Below the pieces are notes generated by a model that saw nothing but the letters and a program-made list of their open reading frames with translations, did not search any database and had not been told where the DNA came from. The position numbers and the translations under genes are program-made. Below are positions 55,494 through 64,000 of a stretch of 64,000 bases of DNA, piece by piece. Positions within the stretch are counted from its first letter, which is position 1. Each line of letters begins with the position of its first letter. Source of the DNA: Arachnopeziza araneosa (Eukaryota > Ascomycota > Leotiomycetes > Helotiales > Arachnopezizaceae); NCBI GenBank assembly GCA_003988855.1, contig QYAI01000047.1:62001-126000 (forward strand), in the 5' to 3' direction.

Positions 55494-57622
55494 ATGGCTC
55501 CCAAAAATGGAACTTCTCCCAGACAAAACGGTATGACGAATGTTTCGCATCTAACCCAGCGTGGGAGTCACTGTGTGGAAGTTCAAGACCAAAGCAGTAC
55601 TGATGTCCGTGATATTCCTCGCTCGTTCTTGAACACGGGTAAACTCTTGTCCTTTCCAGATTATTATTCGACTACACCAGCTGACGCAGAACACAAGATG
55701 CACTGGGTCAAGGCATTGAAGCTTTAACCCTAGCTGAATTTGAAAAAATTAATTATACTTACCTTCCAAGCTCTAGACGGGAACATAATCCTTTCTCTAA
55801 GTATACTCCCTCAAAGCAGATCCTGCCTACCATACACATTAGTAATGCGCTTCGACATGAAGCACTTGCGGAGACTTCCTCGGATTGGAACATACTATCA
55901 CACGAGGAAGCTGTTCAGCAAGAGGATACGATTGAGGGGTTGGCTTATCCTCAAAACGACAACCCTGTGGTGAACAATCACATTGGTAAACGGATAAAAA
56001 TTACCGAAGAGGTCATGGATAACACTAGCCGTATTCATCAAGCTTTCAAACAAGCGGATATCTTTTGCACGCTCCCGGAAACAACCAAGAGTCTATATAA
56101 TGCCGATGATCTGAGGCAAAGAGATCTGATAATACCGAAACCAACCACTACTCAGCAATCTCGACCCCAGTACAGTGAACTTTCAGCAGCAATAGCTATT
56201 AAGTGTGACACCGGCGCCACAAATCGTGATACTGGGACTCTGACGCCTCAGGAAGCCACACTGGAACAGTCGGTCTTTGGGACTGGCAGCTGGATCAACA
56301 ACGGCGGGGAGGATTCTTCCAAGCTTGAAATTGAAGCATTCGCCGTTCTACCTTTCAGCGACGCTGATATCGAAAAAGAACTTGGAGTAGAACGAAATGT
56401 AAAGATTCTCTCCGACCCAAGGATTCAAACTTGCACTGGGCAATCTGAAGGCTCTCGTAGCTCGGGTAACTATATTCTATCGGGCTCTAGTCAATCTGGA
56501 TTTGGTCAGGGATCGCAATCGACGTCGAGCGGTAATGACGGACACCAAAAGAGACCATCAGAAGGCGGGTCCGGATTTGGAGGAGATGGAGGGGATGGAG
56601 ATCAAGATCATCCAAAAAGGACTCGAACTGACAGAGCTTCTTTCTCGGGGGGGAGATTTGCTTGTCCGTTCGCAAAGAATGATCCTCATTTTTTCAGAAC
56701 GAACACCATCACCGAAAAAAGATTCTCAGTCTGTACCGCCGGTATGGGCTTCAAAGACATCTCTAAGTTGAAGTAAGCCATCAATAACCATTTGCGTTAT
56801 TCTCACTGATTCGCAATTCAGAGAACATCTTACCCGGGTCCATTTACTTCGTCACCACTGTGTTCAATGTTTCTTAGAGTTCAGGAACAATGTTGAACTT
56901 AACGAACATTGTGTTGAAATGGAAACTCGGTGCTCGAAAAAACCCACGACACTAAGCAAAGGAGTCATGACTCCGGAAGTCGCAACAGAGTTAAGCAAAA
57001 GAGGGAGCTACCGCAAGGACCAAAAAGATCAATGGTATGATATCTATCGTCTTCTGTTCCCGTCTCAGGAATTTCCAAGTTCAGGGCCGTGTAAGTTCAA
57101 ACTTTCAGATTCACATTGATAAGCACCTCTAATGTCTAAGCAGATCATGAGCTCTGTGACAAATCCTTCACAACGAGCGAAATTATCGAGTCTTTTGTCA
57201 GAACTTGCGAAGGGCAGCTTCCAATTTTTCTGGCAGGAAGATTAGGGACTCTGATGTTAGCCACCCAGAAGAACGAAGAAGCGGAAGGCATTTTGATAAA
57301 CCTGAAATCTGATTTGGGGGCCTGGATGAAAGAACTTGCCACCAATTTCCCAAGTGTCCCCGTCCAAGACACTTTGATCGGCTTTCTTCCCACGCCGTCT
57401 CCTAAAGACTCTTGCAGGAATGCAAGATACTCGCAAAACGCCTGCGGAGGATGTGGCGCAGCTGGGTGCTTTGATTGTAGCCTAGGGTTCAGTCCTTTCT
57501 CTCACAGTTCCTCGCCAGGCTTACAGCAAGACTTGTTGTCATCATCCGCTGGAAGCCCTCCCCTGTATATGGACCCTTCAGGGATGTACACTCATGATTA
57601 TGGATTTCCCCGTCAATTTTAA
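55494..57622 (+). CDS. Fungal C2H2-type zinc-finger protein
   Basis: Member of a fungal family with a degenerate C2H2 region: GRFACPFAKNDPHFF, then MGFKDISKLK joined over intron 56773-56821 to EHLTRVHLLRHHCVQCFLEF, then NNVELNEHC. Intron 57091-57143 joins SSGP to YHELCDKSF. Before the fingers is a Gly/Ser/Gln-rich stretch (GSSQSGFGQGSQSTSSGND). Exons 56822-57090 and 57144-57622 are firm. The first part is less certain: a frame from ATG 55494 reaches about 55725, while the frame leading to the fingers (DALGQGIEALTLAEFEKIN) opens at about 55685 in a different phase. An unrecognised intron or a one-base lesion therefore lies near 55685. Family proteins are of unknown function and often neighbour HET/NLR genes. 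DNA binding is not established. Confidence 0.65.
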
Positions 57623-58613
57623 CATAGTTTCATTGGCTTGGTAATGGCGGTCGGCAAAAGGACTCGTGCGCATCGAGTGTTGAAGGTATTGGAGGGAGTC
57701 CAGACCACATCATATTTATTGGAGGTATCTTCAGTATGAGCTCATAGAAACGAATACGTCTATCTCTTTTATTTAAGTATTATTCAAAGGAGAGAATGCC
57801 AACGCATCTGAAGTTGCGCAATTTGTTACTGGATAGTCTCACCCACCGAGATGAAGTCTTGATTTTCTATCCCTGTCGTTGAGGAAACAATTTGGTAAGA
57901 AAAGGTTCTCTTGACGTGACGGGCTCCACGCCCCTGGCCTTGATGGATGGTACCAGCTACGTTCAATTGCTGATGGCAGCGTCCTGCAGGGCTTCTCCAC
58001 ATCTTCAGCCTGGCATGGCGGCACGGTGCGATCGTCTCCTGATAAGCCCTACAGGGACACGGCGCGTGTTGCTTGACCATTCGGGTCCGTCGAACCTCTA
58101 AAGCAGACCCAACCCGCTGCTGATGGATCTTTTGGGGATTCCAGAAAGGGCTAATTCAGGCTCTTCAGCAGCATCAGTGAGACATCACCTCGTATCCTGC
58201 GATTACACCGTCTTTGTGCTTGGCCGTGCAGCCAGCGCATCCACGGCTGGGCGATCGATTGGTCCAGATAAGCAGCAGTTGGTGGCTTACAGGGGCGCCT
58301 CAGCGACACAGGTTCTGAAGCTTCACCACTTGTCCCTCTCCCACCGCGACCCACCTCGACGCAGAATACGCTGGAGATCGAGGGGAAACAACAACGAACT
58401 GCATCGGAGGCTGAGATCCTTTGGCCGTGATGTCGCTCAACTGGGTAATTGAGCCTCTGCGACGGTGGAAGGATTGACTGCCACCCAGCCTTGCGTCAGA
58501 CCTGATAAAGATGCATAGCTCCTCGGCGTCTAGCCTAGAGCTGCATCTTGCCAGTCGCTCGTGTTTGAGGGTACAGTCATTTCAACTGGTTTGTTCGCGA
58601 TAGTCTCGAACTA
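57623..58613. other. Intergenic region, locally GC-rich
   Basis: No gene assigned. The 57850-58520 part is clearly richer in GC than its surroundings and has overlapping frames on both strands (58123-58452 + and 58151-58354 -), none with family content. It lies upstream of the GPI-protein gene. Confidence 0.4.
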
Positions 58614-60367
58614 ATGTCTAATCTGTCCTTGAACCGACTCTTGGCGGTCGCCCTGCTGCTGCAGGTCCAAGTCGCTCGCTGCTGGTCGTCTGGTTAGTTG
58701 ACCCACCACCAAGTCCACGAGCTCTAAGCTAACTCCACTGTTTCGACTCTCCAGCTTCCACTGACACAGACTCTACTACCTCGTTTACTTCTACGACATC
58801 CTCCTCTTCATCCAGTAGCGTAACAACACCACTCACATTCTGCGATGGATGTGCAATCTACGTAAGACGCTTGGTTTCTTTGCGCGGGTGAAGCGTGATT
58901 GTTGCATCTGCACCCTCTCGTGGCCTGTGCTTCAGTCCTTTTTTATATGGATATACTTTAACCTAGGATATTGATGATATCTCAATAACTTACCTTGCTA
59001 ATGCTCAATGTCTTTAGTACGAAGTACATGCCCATAATTGTAAGTACCTCATTTTCTTTAAATCCAATATGAATGCTCATTCGTATGAGGCGAGATGTTC
59101 TTTACCAACGCCAATTTTCAATATCATAGGGTGGCCGACCGTCTACACTGCATATGTAGCGACGGTGGTCTACACAGTCGACAATGGAACAGGCTCTACG
59201 ATTACATCCTCTATTTCCTTGGTCCCGGATGCCACGATACACACAGCGGGAATCAATTTCACAACCTATATCTCTAGCGACATGCCCGGTGCAACCACAA
59301 TATCAGGCATACCAACAACAACTTTCAGTCCGCTAGTAGGTGGTGTAGAGTTCACAACTTTGAATGCAGCGCCACTTGAGTCGTAAGATGTGTCCTCTAA
59401 AGCTCAATCATCGTTGTTAATATCTATGATCAGGGTTACCGTCACGCAGTCAAACGGCATCACACTGGATGGGAGTGCGAACGGATATGGTCTCAGCACA
59501 ATCTTTGTGAATACTTCACTGACAGGAACCGCTGCCACCCAATGCAACTATCATTACTACAACCCCAGCCAATCCAGCATACCTGGCCTACCAGCAACAA
59601 CATATTACACGTATACGACAGTGGTTGAGGCGGACAAAGCTTGGCTGTGGACTACAGCACTTCCGGTTGGACTGGATACGTTTGCATCTTACGTAGCAAC
59701 ATATCTTAAACTCAACGTTACAAACTGTACCTCGTATGGAGGAGGAGTGGGAACGTTAAAGGTCGGAGTACTTACACTCACCAGTTATTCGACGTCTTAT
59801 ACCTCTGCTGAAGAGAATTCGCCCACTCCTCCAACGACCGCAATGCCCACCCTGACACCAACTCCAACCCCAACCCCAACACCTACGCCAAGCCCACCAC
59901 AAAGAACGCCAAATCCAGCACCACCCTCTCAGTCTCAGCAACAGCCTCCAGGACAAAGTGGGGAGTCATACACTACCACTGTCGTGCAGACGACGACCTC
60001 AATTGAACCTGGAGGGCCTGTACTTGCGACTACAAGCTACACCACCGTCCTGCCAGTAGGCTCCGCGATTGGAACTGGGCCCAACTCATACTCTGCCACC
60101 ATCATTGAAACATACACCTCAAGTGGTGCGGGAGGAGTGGTCGTAGGAACTACTACTTATATTACGGAACTCCCAATTGGCGTCACCACAGTAGCAACAG
60201 GTTCAATTATTGCAAGTGAATCTGGTGGTGGTTTGACAGGACCGGGAACGGGACCGGGACCGGGACCTACTTCGACGCCGCTGCAAGTTGGGGGGGTGGA
60301 AGGCAATAGGGTGTCTCCTTGGTTATGGGCTTTGGGATTGGGTGCAGTGGTTCTGGTTATGAATTGA
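58614..60367 (+). CDS. GPI-anchored Ser/Thr-rich cell-surface protein
   Basis: Five exons, 58614-58692, 58755-58861, 59018-59039 (22 nt), 59130-59382 and 59434-60367, encode 464 aa; introns are 62, 156, 90 and 51 nt. Signal peptide MSNLSLNRLLAVALLLQVQVA is followed by a Ser/Thr tract, then LTFCDGCAIY and the micro-exon peptide YEVHAHN leading into WWPTVYTAYVATVVYTVDNG. A (TP)n segment and two similar repeats (SYTTTVVQTTTSIEPGGPVL and SYSATIIETYTSSGAGGVVV) follow. The C-terminus is a Gly/Pro-rich spacer and a hydrophobic tail (SPWLWALGLGAVVLVMN) typical of a GPI signal. Probably cell-wall or plasma-membrane anchored. No enzyme domain. Confidence 0.82.
59850..59900. repeat. Thr-Pro coding microsatellite-like repeat
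   Basis: CCAACC-type hexamer repeats encode a Thr-Pro run (TPTPTPTPTP) in the GPI-anchored protein, likely an extended O-glycosylated stalk. Confidence 0.7.
60237..60268. repeat. Gly-Pro coding GGGACC-type repeat
   Basis: Consecutive GGACCG/GGAACG units encode GPGTGPGPGP just before the hydrophobic C-terminus of the GPI-anchored protein. Confidence 0.65.
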
Positions 60368-60656
60368 TAGATGGAAGTACTTGATAGATGAATATAGAGT
60401 CCTTTTGAAGCTTCAGGTGGAAGTTTTCTTGCATCCATTTTCTGAATCAGACCCTGAGCGGGAAACCGGAGTTGGCGGGCCCGACATTGCGTAAACCCCG
60501 AATGGCCGGACATATATCTTGAGCATCCCGCTCTAAGGATCGACAATATACAAGAAGATATAACATTGAGAAACATTATTAGGATTCATTCATTTTTGAG
60601 CCATTCGTCACAGCACTACTGAAATCCAAGCTTGATCCCAATCCAAGAATATCACC

Positions 60657-61592
60657 ATGGCCACCACCACAGCACCCCAAACCTCCTCTCAAGAAAACAC
60701 ATTCCGCAACTACTCTTCCACCCAAGCCCAAGCCTACGTCGAGTCACGACCCACCTACCCCAAAGCACTCATCGACCACATCGTCACCTCGCACCAATCC
60801 AGCGGCGGCTCCCTGGGCACTATCCTCGATCTCGGCTGCGGACCTGGTGTGGCAACACGAGATCTGGCGCAGAACTTCTCGCACGCCATCGGCATGGATC
60901 CCAGCTCCGAGATGATCTTGGCTGCAAGCTCCATCGGGGGCACGACCTCCTCTTCGGAGCCGATCCATTATCTCGTCGGAGAGGCAGAGACGTGTGTCGG
61001 GATCCCAGACCACAGCATCGATCTTATCACCGCTGCCACCTGCGCGCACTGGTTTGACATGTCCCGCTTCTGGCCCACGGCCGCGCGAATCCTCAAACCT
61101 GGCGGATCAGTAGCGATATTTATTATTTCACACAAGGCTATCCATCCCGACACGCCGCACAAAGAAGAGGTCCAGAAAATCATTTTCGAGCTGGGCAACG
61201 TCACGCTGCAGGAGTACAAGTTGGAGGGCAACGCGCTGGCCCGCGAGAACTACGCGACGCTGGTCATGCCGTGGGATGTGCACCCGCCGGTCCCAGGGTT
61301 CCAGAAGGAGGCATTGGTAAGGAAGACGTGGAACCAGGATGGCGAGAAGGAGGAGGGTGTCGAAGGGGGGTATTTTGCCGGCGTCTTCAAGGTCACGCCC
61401 AAGGATGTCGAGAAGCGGTATGGGACGTCAAGTGCCGTTACCAGGTGGCGACAGGCGCATCCCGATCTGGCGGGCACGGACAAGGACGTCGTCAAGATCG
61501 CGTTCAAGAAGATCGCGGACTTGTTTGAGGGCGAGGAGAAGGTGGTGAGTTATGTGGGGGCGACGACGCTGTTGTTCTTGAAGAGGAGTTGA
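60657..61592 (+). CDS. SAM-dependent methyltransferase (Tmt1/trans-aconitate methyltransferase-like)
   Basis: Class I methyltransferase of the Methyltransf_11 type, cytosolic, intronless, 311 aa. Motif I ILDLGCGPGVATRDLA (57-72), the acidic end of strand 2 AIGMDPSSEMI, motif for strand 4 DLITAATCAHWFDMSRFW and post-motif RILKPGGSVAIFII are all present. The AHWFD segment is characteristic of the yeast Tmt1-like group, which methyl-esterifies small carboxylic acids. Substrate assignment is by family similarity only. The start at 60657 has a good context (ACC ATG G). Downstream codons are markedly GC-rich compared with the region. Confidence 0.9.
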   Translation: MATTTAPQTSSQENTFRNYSSTQAQAYVESRPTYPKALIDHIVTSHQSSGGSLGTILDLGCGPGVATRDLAQNFSHAIGMDPSSEMILAASSIGGTTSSSEPIHYLVGEAETCVGIPDHSIDLITAATCAHWFDMSRFWPTAARILKPGGSVAIFIISHKAIHPDTPHKEEVQKIIFELGNVTLQEYKLEGNALARENYATLVMPWDVHPPVPGFQKEALVRKTWNQDGEKEEGVEGGYFAGVFKVTPKDVEKRYGTSSAVTRWRQAHPDLAGTDKDVVKIAFKKIADLFEGEEKVVSYVGATTLLFLKRS

Positions 61593-63667
61593 GATTCTAC
61601 GAGGAACGAGTTGGTAAAAGTTTGGTTGGTTTTTAAACTTGGAGCAGAGGTTAGCAATTATAAAACTGCTCTATCTTTGCAAAATTCTACTTTTCCCAAG
61701 GAGTCTGTTTACATGTTCTCGCTAATAATTCTCAAGCGAGATTGTCATCCCCTCGCGACCTCACACTCCCCCTTATCTTTATGTTGATTTTCCGGGTGCC
61801 CTCTGCGATTCGAAAAATACGACGAGATAGTTCATGGGATTCTACCATGCTGACGGGGAAGGAAAGCGAGCCACTGGGACCAATGCGGATCTCCACGTCG
61901 TCAGGGAAATGGACTGCAAGAAGGAGGTCGGTCTTGTTCTTAGGCAAAGTGTGGATTTTGATCGTCACGATTGAGTTGATGCTGTCGTTGATTAAGATGG
62001 AAAACGTCTTTATTCGAACCGGTACTGTTTGATGATCCATTTGATGTCGACTTTGAAGACCTCTTTCTCTCTAGAAATGTGGCTCTGTGCACCTGGAGTC
62101 TCTCATCCTGGCCATATTCTTCGTTCATCTCGGGTTTTTCGAGAGACGAGTGGAAAGTAAGATGTTTTCTTGCTCCACCTACATTTCCCTTTTCTTGAGT
62201 CTCGACCCATGGGTTCGAGAACGAAGACCTGGCCAGGCTCGAGGACTCTTGAGCAAATAAACATTATAAATAAAGGCAGGTCGTCAGCATTGGCTGGAAG
62301 TTCAATGGAAAAGGTAAAAGTATCTCCAAATACCTAGTCTCGTAAGAATAATCCTCGCTTAAAAGTCAACAACGCGACGCGCCCCAAAAAAATGCCAAAA
62401 ACATACCACTCACCCATCGAACTGTTAGACCGTAACATTCACCCAAACCAGCCCCCAAAAAATCCAACCACTGCACCAACGCCCAAAATGGCAAAACTGT
62501 AGGAAGACAGAAACTGAAACCAGGCGTGGAGGTTACGTTTTTTATCCGTTCAAATATGTCGGGCGGTATGGCGCTACCCCGCGGGTAGATATGTTGTGAG
62601 CAGGCGAGATGCCTGGGCTGATGGTTTACTGGCGTGGCAGCCCAGGAAGAGAGGACCCGTGTACCTAAAGAGAGGAGTGGGCATGTTGGCGATGACCGAG
62701 AATGGTTTATTTAATCTTATGTAGGTGCTAGATGGCTGGTTCCGGGACCGGAGAATGGTTTCGCCTCGCCGGCGTTGGGGATATTTGCCTTGGTGACTTG
62801 AGATTCCATCGTTACTTTTTGGAAGGAAAGGCAATCGGGTTTTCTAACTTGCAGTAAACACAACCACTTCATAATGTTATTGTTGGACAACAATGGAATT
62901 TCGCTCCCGTTTTATGTTCTCTTGATTTTGCAAGAGAGAGAAGTCATTGACGAGGTACCATCACGCATTGAATACTGCTAGCTCCCCGATATCTAGATGA
63001 TCCCAAGAGCTCTTTGACAACCATAATTTTAGCGATGGAGTACGAGAAATTTCTTGTTGTGGTCCATAATTGGTGATTTCAAAGAATCTCCCAATTCCTT
63101 TTGATTTTACCTTCAACTTCAATGCAAAGAGTAATGACTCTTAAAACTGTCATTGATATTGTGGAAAGTTCGTACTGTTAGATTCCGCCTCACGATCATA
63201 GCGGCTTCTTTCTGCCGCGATGCTCAGATATCGGGGAAGAATTATCAGGAACTCAAGACAGCATTTTGGACGAAGATGGTCTCTAATTTATCATTGAGGA
63301 GGTAGATTTAACTCGTGTAGAATCTGGTCTGCCTATACGCGTGAATGATATTCGTGAGATTTCACATCTCAGCTAGAGGTTTCTTACGGGACGGTACATA
63401 AAGTGCACAATGGGTACCTAGAAATTGGGTTACAGCCCTCTGCAAATTAATATGTATAGTCTATAAATTCAATCTCTGTGAGATGAGAGAGTTATTGGAA
63501 GGCAAACAGATCAAGTAATATGCCTTATAGCTAGTTATTATACCGAATTGATCTTTACCCCTCACAAAATCTAGGGGCAGTACCTAAATACATCTGGACC
63601 CTATATGCTAAGCATACTGCCTTGCGATATAAATAAATATCGCTCGACTCTGTCTCGTGGCCGATAG
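61593..63667. other. Mostly empty 3' stretch
   Basis: No firm gene. A 102-codon minus-strand frame (62040-61732) and a neighbouring frame (62128-61940) might be decayed coding DNA, but no domain is recognised and the joins are unclear. 62574-62834 (-) likewise. The remaining sequence is AT-rich. Confidence 0.35.
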
Positions 63668-63784
63668 ATCAAGAGAGCCTTAAATGAGGCTTCGAAAAAG
63701 AACGAAGCGGCGTTCACAGTGATTTGTAGCGGCGAGTACTGGAAACGACTTTGGATTATGCAGGAAGGGTCCTTGCTTGTTTGA
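63668..63784 (+). pseudogene. Short HET-domain relic
   Basis: A 38-codon frame, bounded by TAG at 63665-63667 and TGA at 63782-63784, encodes ICSGEYWKRLWIMQEGSLL. This is a close match to the HET core (N-PYW-RLWIVQE--LA). No other HET blocks were found around it, but the window ends 216 bp later. It is the third HET-derived piece in this window. Confidence 0.5.
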
Positions 63785-64000
63785 ACTTCAAGAAGAGATA
63801 CAGTCCGAATCAATCTCAATCAATTGGCACAAATATCATCAGTGTTGCTGAGACAAATAAATATTAAAAGCTCGCGAATTGGAGCACGTTTATAAATTGA
63901 TGGAGCTCAGTCGTAATCAGCGAGGGAGAGAGAAGCTTTACAAAGCTTGTTGCACTTAGACAACCCTTCAATCAATTTCTCGCTACATCAATCATCGCTT

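Noticed and set aside
58123..58452. 109-codon frame in GC-rich DNA
   Set aside because: Frames exist on both strands here because of high GC; the protein has no recognisable domain.
61732..62128. Two overlapping minus-strand frames, possible gene
   Set aside because: One frame could encode a small globular domain, but I could not find a consistent splice join or family; left as part of the empty stretch.

Overview
The window is nuclear DNA of a filamentous ascomycete (Pezizomycotina). Coding genes are split by short introns (about 43-80 nt, GTRAGT-like donors, CTAAC/CTGAC branch sites). The gene families are typical of this group: HET, Clr5, NACHT/NB-ARC-TPR, 2EXR, fungal C2H2, Zn2Cys6, AA9 LPMO and DHA/Dal5 MFS. 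A Leotiomycetes-like host is a guess from overall flavour, not proven. No rRNA, tRNA, CRISPR or intact transposon was recognised.

Layout. 0.8-6.8 kb: a Zn2Cys6 regulator, a broken HET gene and small single-TM proteins. 7.2-16.3 kb: a secreted AA9 LPMO, a tail-anchored low-complexity protein, an SDR, a 2.7 kb gene-poor stretch and a multi-pass membrane protein. 16.5-22.8 kb: the back half of a HET gene abutting the 3' end of a damaged Clr5-TPR gene, then an AAA+ ATPase with one frameshift. 25.1-39.4 kb: a metabolic block holding a Dal5-type MFS, a threonine aldolase, an arylsulfotransferase-like protein, two 2OG-Fe(II) oxygenases, a DHA-type MFS and a P-loop sulfotransferase-like protein. 40-45.4 kb: a graveyard with an NB-ARC/TPR pseudogene, an OPT transporter relic and a membrane-protein relic. 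45.8-54 kb: an FMO-DUF6314 fusion, a secreted or membrane ORF, another membrane pseudogene and two divergent 2EXR genes. 55.5-61.6 kb: a C2H2-type protein, a GPI-anchored Ser/Thr-rich protein and a SAM methyltransferase. The last 2.4 kb is mostly empty except for a HET relic.

Two themes stand out. First, the 25-39 kb block looks like a backbone-less biosynthetic or catabolic cluster: amino-acid aldol chemistry, two oxygenases, two sulfotransferase-type enzymes and two transporters. No expression data are available here and the pathway is inference. Second, allorecognition/innate-immunity-like genes (HET, Clr5, NB-ARC-TPR) are repeatedly broken. Several of the breaks are in-frame TGG-to-TAG or CAA-to-TAA type stops, which is the direction expected of RIP (repeat-induced point mutation, CpA to TpA). 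Exon joins below were worked out by hand from splice sites, phase and family conservation.
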